Below, one piece after another: positions 9,429-18,249 of a stretch of 64,000 nucleotides of DNA. Both the position numbers and the translations under genes were made by a program. The DNA comes from Bradyrhizobium monzae. Lineage in GTDB: Bacteria; Pseudomonadota; Alphaproteobacteria; Rhizobiales; Xanthobacteraceae. How positions within the stretch are numbered: the first letter of the stretch is position 1; each line of letters starts with the position of its first letter. Under the pieces are notes generated by a model, which did no database searches, was not told where the DNA came from, and was given only the letters and a program-made list of their open reading frames with translations. The DNA lies in contig NZ_JAIRDQ010000013.1 in NCBI RefSeq assembly GCF_021458635.1, positions 62,001 through 126,000 of the forward strand. The letters are read 5' to 3'.

Positions 9429-9566
9429 CTTGTGTCCCTTGTCGGCGGCAACGAATTTGACGGTGTCGCCGGGCTCGATTTGCACCAGCGTCGGCTCGAA
9501 CACCATGATCCCGCCGTCTAAACCTTTGTTCAGCATCTTGACCTCGATTTCGGCCGCAGCATACTC
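9429..9566 (-). pseudogene. Pseudoazurin fragment 1
   Basis: Read on the minus strand, this matches codons ~22-65 of the intact pseudoazurin gene at 22533-22988 (VKMLNKG, VFEPTLVQIEPGDTVKFVA). It lacks the signal peptide and the Cys/His/Met copper loop. It lies directly between hipA and an IS110 remnant. Confidence 0.85.
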
Positions 9567-9569
9567 TTG

Positions 9570-9880
9570 TGCCGTTACGGGCGAACGTATCGCACGGAAC
9601 GAAGCGCAGATGGATCACTTTCCTCCAGATCGCGACCCTTGGGAAAGGTCTCCGCTGAGGGCACCAAGGCCTCTATCGCTGTGGCGCAAATTGCTCCGAC
9701 CCCCGGAATGGTCATTAGACCTGAAGCGACCTCGTCTCGTCTGGCGCGCATGCGTTGTCCTTTCTCCAGTTCTGCTATTTGCTCCGACAGCGCCTCCACA
9801 TGTTTCAAGAGATTCTGGCAAAGGGTCCGGGCAGACGTCATATCCTGTCCCGGCCCCATAGCAGCCAACACAATGGGGTG
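9570..9880 (-). pseudogene. IS110-family transposase fragment
   Basis: The minus frame encodes ALSEQIAELEKGQRMRAR, then LMTIPGVGAICATAIEAL and FPKGRD. These are the Transposase_20 (helix-hairpin-helix) signatures of the IS110/IS1111 group. The N-terminal DEDD domain and the extreme C-terminus are absent. It abuts the 3' end of groEL and probably truncated it. Confidence 0.8.
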
Positions 9881-9951
9881 CTTTCCGTGCCGCTCTCGGA
9901 AAGCTCCCTCGGAGTGGAACGAACGCGATGGCGATCGTCGGTCCGCGCCGA

Positions 9952-11591
9952 TCAACTCCGGCCGTAAACTTCGGCACCGCCGCCGCGCGCAGGGCCGGCG
10001 GTAGGATCGTCGACGCCTTCAGGAAGATCGACGACGAGCGAATGGGTCGTCAGGATCAGCTTGGCCACCGACACCGCATTCTCGAGAGCGGCGCAGGTAA
10101 CCTTGACGGGATCAATGACGCCGGCTTCGAACATGTCGGTAAATTTGCCGCTCCTGGCATCGAAGCCCGTGCCGGGTTGCTCGGCGACGACCCGTGTCAC
10201 GATCAGAGCGCCATCCTGTCCGGCATTGCCGGCGATGATCGCCAATGGGCGCTTGATCGCGTCGCGGACCAGCATCGCACCAGCTTGTGCGCCATCAACC
10301 TCCTGATCCACCAATGGATCGAGCCGCGCTGCGACCTGCGCGAGGGCAGTACCGCCACCGGCCACCACACCTTCGTCACGGGCAGCCCGGGCTGCGTTAA
10401 GGCCATCTTCGAGGAGTTGCGCCGTGCGTTTTTGCTCGACTGGCGTGGCGCCGCCTGCGAGCAGGAGTGCGGTCCCGCGAGTGAGCTTTGCAAGGCGATC
10501 GGCCAGCTTGTCGCGCTGGATATTCTGCGGTGCCTCGTCCCACAGCTTCTGGACCAGTTGCCGCCGCCCGTCGATGGCCGCTTTGTCGCCATTGCCGCCC
10601 AGGATCACGGTCGCGGATGCGGATACCCTCGCGCGCGTCGCATTGCCCAGATCGGCGATCGTCACCTCCTCGATCCGGGCACCCAGGTCGCGCGCGATCA
10701 CCCGGCCACCCGTCATGATCGCGAGATCCTCCATCATCGCCTTGCGCCAATGGCCGAATTCCGGCGGATTGATCGCGACGACGGTGCCACGTCCTGAAGC
10801 CGAGCCTGCATCACCGCCGCGATGACCTCAGGCGCGATCTCGTCCGCTACCAGCAGCAGCTGCCGCCCGCTTTCCTTGAGCTGGTCGAGGATCCGCAGGA
10901 TCGGCTCGGCCGATGGCACTTTGTGGTCGGTCAGCAGGATCGCCGGATTGTCGAGTTCGGCGGCCAGGCTTGAACTGTCGGTCGCCATATGGTGCGATAC
11001 GAATCCGCGATCGAGCACGAGCCCTTCGTCGACCTCCAGCCGCGTCGGTGAGCCCGGCAACGCATATTCGACATGGACGACGCCTTCGATGCCGACCCGC
11101 TCGAGCGCTTCCGCTATAAGCTCTCCCAGTGACGTCTCGGTGGCCGCGACGCTTGCAACCATGCGCAATTCGCCCTGACGCAGCGGCCGAGAGCCCTCTC
11201 GCAGTGCTTTGATGACCAGATCGCGGGCGTGGTCCATGCCGGCGACAACGTCGACCGCCTTGTGCTCGTGCTCGACCAGTTTCACGCCATCCTGCACCAG
11301 CGCATTGGCGAGCGCTGTCGCGGTCGTGGTGCCGTCACCGGCGATCTCATTGGTCTGGGCGGACACCTCGCGAACAACCTGCGCGCCCAGATTCTCGAAC
11401 CGGCAGGGTAACTCGATCTCGGCCGCGATGCTGACACCATCGCGCGACACCAACGGCGTCCCGATCGGGCGATCCATGATGACGTTGGTTCCCTTGGGGC
11501 CGAGCGTACCGACGACAGCGCGGGCAAGCTGGTCCACGCCGCGCGCAAGCGCCGCCCTAGCTTCAGCATCGTAAAGCATGATCTTGGCCAT
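9952..11591 (-). pseudogene. mimG: GroEL-type chaperonin of the monooxygenase operon, frameshifted
   Basis: Last gene of the leftward mim operon. The first frame (ATG 11591 to 10734) has the chaperonin N-terminus (LGPKGTNVIMDRP) and the ATPase motif AGDGTTTATALA. It continues to MQARLQD, then loses frame near 10795. The other frame resumes with GTVVAINPPEFGHWRKAMM and runs to 9952, including the apical and C-terminal equatorial parts (DEGVVAGGGTAL). One lost base explains the split. MimG-type chaperonins are known to be needed for productive folding of MimABCD large subunits. The end (AEVYGRS) lacks a GGM tail and may be cut by the IS110 fragment. It is either a true pseudogene or a sequencing error. 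Confidence 0.85.
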
Positions 11592-11698
11592 CTATCGTCT
11601 CCTGTGTGCGCCGCCATCCGTTGGGCGGAGCCTTGTCATTCCGGTCTGGCTAGGGGGATAGCCCGCGCCGGTGGCGCGGCCGCCGGCGCGTGATCGTG

Positions 11699-12055
11699 TC
11701 ATTCGTATTGGAGCGCCTCGTCCATGTCCCCGAAGAGGATCACGGTGTTCTCGTCGATCATCACCATCCGGCCGTAATGGGTGGCGGTGGAAATCTCGAA
11801 GATGTGCGGTGTCATCTCGCGGCCGAGCGCCTCGCTGATCTCGGCCATGTCGAAGACGATCTTACCCTCGCCGTCCACACGGATCATCGCCGGCAGGTAG
11901 GTAACCTTGATTCCGGGACGCTGTTCCATGATCTCGGCGATGCAACGTGCCTCGACGCTGTCGTTCATCGTCACGCCGCATTGATGCGAGATGATGCGTT
12001 CCTGGGTGATGTCCTTGAGCGGCGTGAAGAGCTGCTGCTCGGTGGTAACGGCCAT
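11699..12055 (-). CDS. mimD: Monooxygenase coupling/effector protein
   Basis: 118 residues from ATG 12055; the longer frame to 12184 is out-of-gene extension. It belongs to the MmoB/DmpM family of small cofactorless effector proteins. It shows the family core SVEARCIAEIMEQRPGIKVT and the C-terminal MIDENTVILFGDMDEALQ. Effectors bind the hydroxylase and gate oxygen activation and substrate access. It sits 25 bases after mimC and 107 bases before groEL, in the order A-B-C-D known for propane and MimABCD monooxygenases. Confidence 0.9.
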   Translation of the reverse strand: MAVTTEQQLFTPLKDITQERIISHQCGVTMNDSVEARCIAEIMEQRPGIKVTYLPAMIRVDGEGKIVFDMAEISEALGREMTPHIFEISTATHYGRMVMIDENTVILFGDMDEALQYE

Positions 12056-12080
12056 GTTGTGGGTTCCTTTCGTCGCGCGA

Positions 12081-13190
12081 TTATTCGACGGGCTCGGCGA
12101 CCTGCAGCTCCGGCATCGGAATTTGCGTCGAGAAGACGCCGATCTCCGACACGATCGCCTGCAGGCGGTTGATCGCCGACGCATAAGATTTGGCGAACTG
12201 CGCAGATTTCACCCGCGGCTGTGACCAGATGGGTTGCAGATCGAGCGCCGCCTGGGTCGCGATCGGCGAATATTTGTCGAACCAGTCCTGCAGCAGGCGC
12301 CGATTGTCCTCACCATGCGCGGGATCGCGCACGAGGGTCGCAAACAGCTCAACCGTATTGGCAAGGTTGCGCTCGTAATCCGCTTCCGCCGCTGAGATGA
12401 CGACGGGCGACGAATAGTCGTTCTGTGTCGCCGCGACCTGCATGACGAAACCAGAGCGGAACAACTCGCCCACCAGTGGCTCGAATAGCACGTTGACGAT
12501 GAAATACTGCTCCAGGAAATCCTCGGCGCCGCGTGCAGATTCCACGAGTTCGCGAGCCTTCTGCCAGATCGAATTCTCCAGCCAATTGCGCTTGCCGGCG
12601 TCGACGTCGAAGCCTTCGATGTCGAGCGCGATCTCGCCGAGATAGAGCGTTAGATCCTGCGCCAGCCGCAGCTTGTAGGACGAGTTGGTCAGGATCGCGT
12701 TGTTGACCATTTGGGTATAGCCGTAGCGCTGCGCGCGCATCAGCGCGGTGCCCAGGCCATATTCGGCATGCTTGAAGGCACCCAGATGATCTTGCAGTAT
12801 CTTCACCCACGCCTTGTCGAAGCGCCTCGGTGCGCCGGCGCGCCGCGCGTTGTCGATTACGTTCTTGATCATGCCGCAGATGGTCGACTGGCGTTGATAG
12901 TGCGTCCGTTCCCATTCCTGGTCGGGCGCGCGATAGAGGTGCCAGTCGCTGCTCTTCAGCGCGGTCCACTCCTTCGAGTATGTCGGCGTGCCGTCCCCGA
13001 AGGAAATGATCCAATTCTGGAGGAGGTAGCGTTCGGGGTCCGGCTGGACGTCAACGGTGACGTCCTCGTAATGCGTCGCCCGACGCCCCTTCGGCTCGAA
13101 ATAATTATAGGCTCGGCTATCCGATCCCGGGAAGGTCTTGGCGCCCGCCGCTGCGGACCTCTGCTCCTGCTCCATCACTCGTCCAGACAT
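12081..13190 (-). CDS. mimC: Di-iron monooxygenase hydroxylase small (beta) subunit
   Basis: 369 residues from ATG 13190, which has GGAGAAG just upstream; an ATG at 13217 is too far from it. The sequence has the Phenol_Hydrox/ferritin-like beta-subunit pattern without iron ligands (YNYFEPKGRRATHYEDVTVD, DWHLYRAPDQEWERTHYQRQ). It would dimerise with MimA in the (alpha-beta)2 hydroxylase of a soluble di-iron monooxygenase. The gene lies 33 bases after mimB and 25 before mimD on the same strand, so it is almost certainly co-transcribed. Confidence 0.92.
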   Translation of the reverse strand: MSGRVMEQEQRSAAAGAKTFPGSDSRAYNYFEPKGRRATHYEDVTVDVQPDPERYLLQNWIISFGDGTPTYSKEWTALKSSDWHLYRAPDQEWERTHYQRQSTICGMIKNVIDNARRAGAPRRFDKAWVKILQDHLGAFKHAEYGLGTALMRAQRYGYTQMVNNAILTNSSYKLRLAQDLTLYLGEIALDIEGFDVDAGKRNWLENSIWQKARELVESARGAEDFLEQYFIVNVLFEPLVGELFRSGFVMQVAATQNDYSSPVVISAAEADYERNLANTVELFATLVRDPAHGEDNRRLLQDWFDKYSPIATQAALDLQPIWSQPRVKSAQFAKSYASAINRLQAIVSEIGVFSTQIPMPELQVAEPVE

Positions 13191-13223
13191 CGTCTTCTCC
13201 CTCTCTCTCTTGGGCATTCGGCC

Positions 13224-14282
13224 TCATGCTTGGGTGGCGGGCGTGAACTTGTCGAAATACATCCTGGCCGGATCGATATCGGCCATTTGCAGGATCGGCA
13301 GTGCGGCATCGATCATCGGCGGTGGACCGCAGCTATAGGCGTCCGCTTCCTCGGTATTCTCCATGTCGAGCAGGTGGCGGCGCAGCACGTCGTGGATGAA
13401 TCCGGTTTCGCCGTTCCACTCCGAATCCGCTTCGACATGTGACAAGGCGGGAATGAACTTGAAGTCGGGCATCCGCGCTTCAAGGTCGGCGAAGACGTCG
13501 AGTGCGAACAGATCCCGCGTTGTCCGGGCGCCGTAGAAGAAGCGAACCGGGCGCGTCTCGCCGCTTGCCGCCTGGTCGAGCAAGATCGACATCAACGGTG
13601 CCATGCCCGATCCGCTGCCGACCAGGATCATCGGCCCGTCGCGCTGCTCGCGACGGAAGCAAGAGCCATAAGGCCCCTTCACCGTGATCGGATCACCGAT
13701 CTTCGCCTCGCCGATCGCGGTCGAGAAGGCACCGCCGGGATAACGCTTGATGATGAACTCCAGGCCATCGGGCTCACTCGGTGGATTGCTCATCGAATAG
13801 GAGCGCGTGATCTCCGCGCCATGGAGCGTCAGGTCCGCAAACTGTCCGGCCCAGAACTTCATCGGCTCGTCTAGGTCGATCGCGATGCGAACGATGTCGT
13901 GCGTCAGCGGCTCGACGCTCGCCAGCTTTCCGTTGAACGCCTTGACTGCGACCGAGCGCGACAGCAGGTCCTCGTCATAGTTGAGCAGCTCGACATCGAC
14001 GTCGCTATAGACGAGCGTCCGGCACAGCAGGACCTGACCGCTTTCCTTCTCCGGGTCGGAGAGCGCGAAGGTGGAATATTTGAGCATCTCGACATCCCCT
14101 TCGTTGAGGATGCATTTGCACGCGGAGCACTGCCCTTCCTTGCAGCCGTGCGGCAGGGCGACGCCCTGGCGGAAGGCTGCGTCGAGGACGGTCTCACCTT
14201 CCTCCACTTCCATCTCGATCCCGACCGGCTCGAGGCGCACCCTGTGCACCGCCGGCCTGCGCTGAGGCATTTCCTGTCCCAT
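13224..14282 (-). CDS. mimB: Monooxygenase NADH:acceptor reductase, [2Fe-2S]-FAD
   Basis: About 352 residues from ATG 14282 (MGQEMPQ; GGAG lies 7 bases upstream, and ATG 14288 is an alternative). The N-terminal plant-type ferredoxin domain carries CKEGQCSACKC (Cys47, 52, 55) plus Cys in LLCRT. The FAD domain has ITRSYSMSNPP, and the NAD domain has ILVGSGSGMAPLMSIL and YSCGPPPMID. It moves electrons from NADH to the di-iron centre of MimA. The order hydroxylase-alpha, reductase, beta, coupling protein is typical of group 5/6 soluble di-iron monooxygenases. Confidence 0.93.
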   Translation of the reverse strand: MGQEMPQRRPAVHRVRLEPVGIEMEVEEGETVLDAAFRQGVALPHGCKEGQCSACKCILNEGDVEMLKYSTFALSDPEKESGQVLLCRTLVYSDVDVELLNYDEDLLSRSVAVKAFNGKLASVEPLTHDIVRIAIDLDEPMKFWAGQFADLTLHGAEITRSYSMSNPPSEPDGLEFIIKRYPGGAFSTAIGEAKIGDPITVKGPYGSCFRREQRDGPMILVGSGSGMAPLMSILLDQAASGETRPVRFFYGARTTRDLFALDVFADLEARMPDFKFIPALSHVEADSEWNGETGFIHDVLRRHLLDMENTEEADAYSCGPPPMIDAALPILQMADIDPARMYFDKFTPATQA

Positions 14283-14359
14283 GATCATTCTCCGTGAGGC
14301 AGCCGCAGCGGATGCCGGGGGAGGCGGCGACACCACTTCCCCGGCTGCCGGTGGGGGGG

Positions 14360-16024
14360 TCAGATCCGGCGGATCTTGAAACCCTTGCGATAGTCCTCGA
14401 CATGTTTGGCCCGCGCCTCGGGCTTCAGTTCGCGCAACGCGAGCAGCGGGCTGCGGATGGTGTGGCCTCGGACATGGTCAAGCGTCCACATGTCCTTCTC
14501 CTCGAACGACATGTGCGGCTGAGCGATCAGCGTCTTGCCGTCAGGACGCACGAAGCCCATGTCAACGATGGCGTCGGCGAGATCCCAGCCGTCATAGATT
14601 TCTTCCCACTGGCGGCGGCCCGAGAAGCGGCCCATCGCCGGGGTCGGACGGCCCTGATATTCGGCGGCGAACGCTTCCTTGTGGGTCCAACGGTCGACCT
14701 CGCTGGCATAGGTGAACAGCTCGCCGTCCACCTCGTCGACGCAGAAGTCCTCGCGGACGACGCATGGCACCAGGCTCGACCAGCAGCGATGCGGATAAAC
14801 GTAGCCGGTGTCGGCGAAGGTGATGATCTCGCTGCCGGGTTTGGAGAGTTTCTCGTAATTCTCCCACCAGGCGCCGAACTCGTCGTACCAGCCCGGATAC
14901 TTGGCCTCGAACCATTCGAAGTCGCGCTCGGTCTGCGCCTCGATCCGCCAGAAATTTGCCCACCAGCCGGCCGAGATGGCCTGCGCGACCTTGTGGACAT
15001 AGCCCTTCTTGACGATCGAATCGAACGCCTCATGGACGTCATCGTGGTGGATCTTGATGCCGTATTTTTCGAGCGGCAGCATATAAGTGCGATAATAGTC
15101 CTCGAAGATCCAGCGGTGCCACAGCTCCGCGTAGCTCTCCTTATTCTTGTCGCGATTCTTGGTGCCATATTCGATGATCGTACCGATCATCGCGTCAACG
15201 AACATGTGGTTCTGCCAGAAGGAATAACGAATATCGCGTTCCAACAGCAGATGATTATCTGGCTCCTTCAGTACCGACATCAGCATCGAATGGCCGTTGC
15301 CGATATGGCGGCTTTCGTCGCTCTGGACCGAGAGGAATACGGTCGGCAACGCGTAGTCGCCGTTGCGTGCGGCCTCCGACGGCATCGCCACAAACAGCGT
15401 GTTGGTGAACGCCGTCTCGGCGGCGACTTGGAGATAGATATTCGATGCGGTGATCGCATCACCGGTCAGGAAGGCCTCGCCAAACTGCCGCCCGATCGTC
15501 GTCGCAGCGCATTTGCCGAACGCCTTCTCAGTGATGTCGAACCCGGCCGGATCGATATAATTCTCCATGTACCATTTCTTGAGGTTCATCTGGATGGTCG
15601 AGTGCCGGAACTCGTCCACCATCTGCATCGTGAAGCCGGTGCGCAGATGATCGCCGGGGGCGAGCTGTCCGAGCGGCGCCATTGCTCGGGCGGCCGAGAT
15701 CTCGGGGAAGGGGATGATCGCCAGGAACAGCTTCATCCATTCAATCCAGCGCGGCTCGACGTTGCGGAACATGTCGCCGCGCAAGGCTGCGTCGAGCGCG
15801 CCATAGACACGATTGTCCTTCTCTTCCTGCATGGGGAAATAGGAACGCAGCACCTGCTTCATCGGGTCGCGCGGCGTCTTGCTGATCTTGTAATCGGTCG
15901 GGAACGCCATCGCGTCCTGCACATAGGACGGGGTCCAGCCCAGATCGGCGATGAGGCGCGTCGCCTCCCCGATACTGATGCCCTTCTGGCTTGTGATCTT
16001 GTTGAGTGTGAGTGCCTCAGTCAT
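14360..16024 (-). CDS. mimA: Di-iron monooxygenase hydroxylase large (alpha) subunit
   Basis: 554 residues, ATG 16024. Both iron-binding E/DExRH signatures are present: MVDEFRHSTIQ (Glu138, His141) and VQSDESRHIGNG (Glu237, His240). The extra glutamates of the four-helix bundle are seen in IIPFPEISAARAM (Glu108) and VAAETAFTN (Glu203). The run MKQVLRSYFPMQEEKDNRVY closely resembles PrmA/MimA of propane, acetone and phenol oxidising actinobacteria. The substrate cannot be read from sequence; short alkanes, ketones or phenols are all possible. It is the first gene of the operon, 87 bases before mimB, behind a sigma-54 promoter. Confidence 0.94.
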   Translation of the reverse strand: MTEALTLNKITSQKGISIGEATRLIADLGWTPSYVQDAMAFPTDYKISKTPRDPMKQVLRSYFPMQEEKDNRVYGALDAALRGDMFRNVEPRWIEWMKLFLAIIPFPEISAARAMAPLGQLAPGDHLRTGFTMQMVDEFRHSTIQMNLKKWYMENYIDPAGFDITEKAFGKCAATTIGRQFGEAFLTGDAITASNIYLQVAAETAFTNTLFVAMPSEAARNGDYALPTVFLSVQSDESRHIGNGHSMLMSVLKEPDNHLLLERDIRYSFWQNHMFVDAMIGTIIEYGTKNRDKNKESYAELWHRWIFEDYYRTYMLPLEKYGIKIHHDDVHEAFDSIVKKGYVHKVAQAISAGWWANFWRIEAQTERDFEWFEAKYPGWYDEFGAWWENYEKLSKPGSEIITFADTGYVYPHRCWSSLVPCVVREDFCVDEVDGELFTYASEVDRWTHKEAFAAEYQGRPTPAMGRFSGRRQWEEIYDGWDLADAIVDMGFVRPDGKTLIAQPHMSFEEKDMWTLDHVRGHTIRSPLLALRELKPEARAKHVEDYRKGFKIRRI

Positions 16025-16120
16025 CGCTCATCTCCTTTCCCTGGCGCGGCGGGGCTTTTTGCAGTTTGGCTGTGACGACATGGCCCGATCATCAGGCACG
16101 GCCACCGCTTGAGTCCGCTC

Positions 16121-16137
16121 AGCAACATACGTGCCAA
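16121..16137 (-). promoter_or_regulatory. Sigma-54 (RpoN) promoter of the mim operon
   Basis: The minus strand reads TTGGCACGTATGTTGCT, a full match to the -24/-12 consensus TGGCAC-N5-TTGC with GG and GC ten bases apart. It lies about 97 bases upstream of the mimA start and points toward it. Such promoters need an AAA+ activator (MimR-type in related operons). No activator gene is in the window. Confidence 0.85.
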
Positions 16138-16438
16138 GGGGAGAAGTGCTGGATTTCTTGGAATGGGCGGAGCGGGGCGCGTCATCGATGCGACACGGCG
16201 CGCAACACTATTGTCCCGTCGGTGACGCAGACCTGTTCCGTCGACGCGCGATGCGGGTCCGCCGATCGTCTTCGGCTCTTCACAGAAACGACCTGTTTCC
16301 GTCACCCAAGCGCCTCACCTTCCTGCCTGGCATCATCAAGCATGGCATTTGCCATCGCTTCACCTCCTCCCATCAGCTCATGCCAGCCTGTATCCCAAGC
16401 GAACCGCGCGATGACGAGGTGGCGGCCTCATGCCGGTT
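16138..16438. other. Upstream region of mimA, no gene seen
   Basis: No supportable coding frame lies between the sigma-54 promoter and repeat copy B. It is the expected position of the activator's enhancer sites. Scattered GACA/TGTC elements exist but no clear symmetrical pair was identified. Confidence 0.35.
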
Positions 16439-16817
16439 ACGGTGGTTTTGGGAAATTGGCGAAGCATGAGGTGAACTAAAATCGACCTCGGGATGGGAAT
16501 CTCGCGCCAGTCGGGAGCAGCGGCGCGAACATCTCATTTGAAATTGCAATTTGCTTTCCTTGAGCAATCGCGCGTCGCGCGATCCGAAATCCAGAACCTG
16601 AGCCGCCTTACTGAGTAAGGACAGGTTGGATGGAGGCGTTTTGGATGCTTGAGGCGCAAGGATATATCGCAATTTCGGTCATCTATTTGGTCGTCGCCTG
16701 GGTTCATTGGCGGTTTTCAAACGATGCTCACGTTGCGACCAGCCAATCGACGACGGACGAATCGAATGAGCAAGGAGCCAGAGAATGAACAAGGAGACCC
16801 TGATCATCTCCGCGAGT
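16439..16817 (+). repeat. Direct repeat, copy B (~375 bp)
   Basis: Same orientation as copy A at 6631-7007. The two share the leader starting CGGTGGTT, the run GAATCTCGCGCCAGTCG, and both tiny membrane-protein starts. Copy B continues into intact coding sequence where copy A is broken, so B is probably the parental copy. Confidence 0.85.
16645..16788 (+). CDS. Tiny single-helix membrane protein (copy B)
   Basis: ATG 16645 after TGGAGGCGTTTTGG encodes 47 residues with the helix YIAISVIYLVVAWVHWRF and a hydrophilic C-tail ending in GARE. It is nearly identical to copy A at 6834. The stop overlaps the next ATG (ATGA), so the two tiny proteins are translationally coupled. The family is not recognised; a small subunit of a transporter or membrane enzyme is a reasonable guess. 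Confidence 0.7.
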   Translation: MLEAQGYIAISVIYLVVAWVHWRFSNDAHVATSQSTTDESNEQGARE

Positions 16818-16877
16818 TACGCCGCCATCGCACTGATCTACTTCGCGATGGCGATTGCTCATGCGGTGGGCATTTAG
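16785..16877 (+). CDS. Tiny membrane protein, 30 residues
   Basis: ATG 16785 overlaps the stop of the 47-residue gene. The product (30 residues) starts MNKETLIISASYAAIALIYF and is essentially one transmembrane helix ending in HAVGI. A GGAG (CAAGGAGCC) lies about 10 bases upstream inside the previous gene. Copy A has the same start but is truncated. Conservation of both starts and of the overlap argues that this mini-operon is real. Confidence 0.6.
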   Translation: MNKETLIISASYAAIALIYFAMAIAHAVGI

Positions 16878-16924
16878 AAGAAGCGGGCGAGTGAGAGTGC
16901 ACTCGCCGGCTTGATTGCTAGCTC

Positions 16925-17686
16925 TCAGGGCCGGATTTTGTCGGTATTGGTTGGCAATGGCGAGCACCGAACACTGCTCATATATCCGAGTTTCTCGAGG
17001 TCGATGGACGAGTTAACGTCGCGATTCAATCTTGGCATCTCGATGACCTTCGATGTGGATGGCATTGCATGAGCCAAAGACAATGTCCGATCCTTCATTC
17101 CAGAGGCTTGAGTCTCTTGGAGTGTCGGAGGGGAGAACATGATCTGTCCTTCCCGATTGGCAAAGGTAGCCCGCGCAGTCTTGATCTGTAAGGCGATCTC
17201 GGAAATCTCATTTTGCCCTTTCTTTAGCTCTGCTGTGACTTCCTTTTGCTGCCTCACAAACGAGGCGACGACATCTGCTAGCGATTCCGAGCGCGCAGGC
17301 TTCAGGGACTGGTTGATCCAGTGCATCTCGGCAACTTCAGCTCGCAACTGGAGAGAGAATTCGATCATCGTCATCGTGCTTGCAACGAGAGCGACGCCAG
17401 CTATTCCAAACCCTAGACGCAAGCACCATCGCGTCGTGAAGAAGCGCGCAATGGCGTTTGCAGCAGCGCCGAACCGCCCATATGGGTGGAGGTCTCCTCG
17501 AGGCTTCGGATCGCCCTGAGACTTTGCCGTCAGCTCGCGCAAGGCCTGCGGCATTTCGGGGCGCAGTCCCGCTGCTCGCAGTTCCTCTCGAATGACGGCG
17601 TCCGGATAATCAAGAACATCCGTATGATCTTCCGGCGGGTTCGCCTCGAGGCGAGCCAAGATCGTTTCGATCAGCGGTTTATCCAT
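16925..17686 (-). CDS. Single-pass membrane protein, possible anti-sigma partner
   Basis: 253 residues, ATG 17686, two bases after the stop of the sigma-like gene, so certainly co-translated. Residues 1-90 are cytoplasmic and polar. One transmembrane helix follows (LRLGFGIAGVALVASTMTMI, residues ~98-117). The rest is a periplasmic region with a coiled-coil stretch rich in Q/E/K (FVRQQKEVTAELKKGQNEI). Location downstream of an ECF-type sigma gene and the N-in single-pass topology fit an anti-sigma factor. No canonical zinc motif (HxxxCxxC) was seen, so this is inferred from context. Confidence 0.6.
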   Translation of the reverse strand: MDKPLIETILARLEANPPEDHTDVLDYPDAVIREELRAAGLRPEMPQALRELTAKSQGDPKPRGDLHPYGRFGAAANAIARFFTTRWCLRLGFGIAGVALVASTMTMIEFSLQLRAEVAEMHWINQSLKPARSESLADVVASFVRQQKEVTAELKKGQNEISEIALQIKTARATFANREGQIMFSPPTLQETQASGMKDRTLSLAHAMPSTSKVIEMPRLNRDVNSSIDLEKLGYMSSVRCSPLPTNTDKIRP

Positions 17687-17688
17687 GT

Positions 17689-18249
17689 TTACTCCTCCAA
17701 TTCAGCGATCTTGGTGCTAGACGGCGGCTTACGCTTGAGGCGCAAGTCGTTCCCTCCAAGCTCCAGAATGATGCGGCGCAAACTCTTCTTGAGCGCGTCC
17801 ACTTTCTGAGGAGAAACACTCATGGCCTCGGCTATTTCACGCGAGGTTCTCAGTCCTGCGAGCAAATGCATCGCCACTTGGTTGGCCCCTGGGTCCTGTT
17901 GTTCGATGAGTCGCGAAAGACCCGCAATCGACAGTGCGTCGTCTTGAATGGGACGCGCGGGGAAGCGGATCACCGCTTCATCATCGAAATCGAACAACCT
18001 TGCGCCTGGTGATCTCATCTGATCGCTGCGAATGCTTCGCATGATGCCGACGAGATAGACGAAGAGCTCATACCTTTTTAGATCAACCGTCCTGGTTGTG
18101 AAGCTCCGCGTGATAGCTTCTTGCGCAAGTTGTTCGGCTTCGTGCCGCCTGTTCGCTCGACCGACACTTATCCGATAGGCGACAGCGAGGACTCTTGGAT
18201 AGAGGTCGTCCCAATCGATGTCGTCCACCCACTCCGGTCGTTTTTGCAT
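17689..18249 (-). CDS. ECF-like RNA polymerase sigma factor (divergent)
   Basis: 186 residues from ATG 18249. The N-terminal half resembles sigma region 2 (DDLYPRVLAVAYRISVGRAN, EQLAQEAITRSFTT, ELFVYLVGIMRSIRSDQMRS). The C-terminal half has a region-4-like helix-turn-helix (REIAEAMSVSPQKVDALKK). A short acidic linker joins them. The sequence is divergent and the -10 recognition helix is not a textbook match, so a non-sigma DNA-binding regulator remains possible. It heads a two-gene minus-strand operon with the single-pass membrane protein. Confidence 0.65.
   Translation of the reverse strand: MQKRPEWVDDIDWDDLYPRVLAVAYRISVGRANRRHEAEQLAQEAITRSFTTRTVDLKRYELFVYLVGIMRSIRSDQMRSPGARLFDFDDEAVIRFPARPIQDDALSIAGLSRLIEQQDPGANQVAMHLLAGLRTSREIAEAMSVSPQKVDALKKSLRRIILELGGNDLRLKRKPPSSTKIAELEE

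Noticed and set aside
14294..16075. 593-codon open frame opposite mimA
   Set aside because: It is exactly antisense to mimA, has no ribosome site and its sequence is the high-GC shadow of a strong gene.
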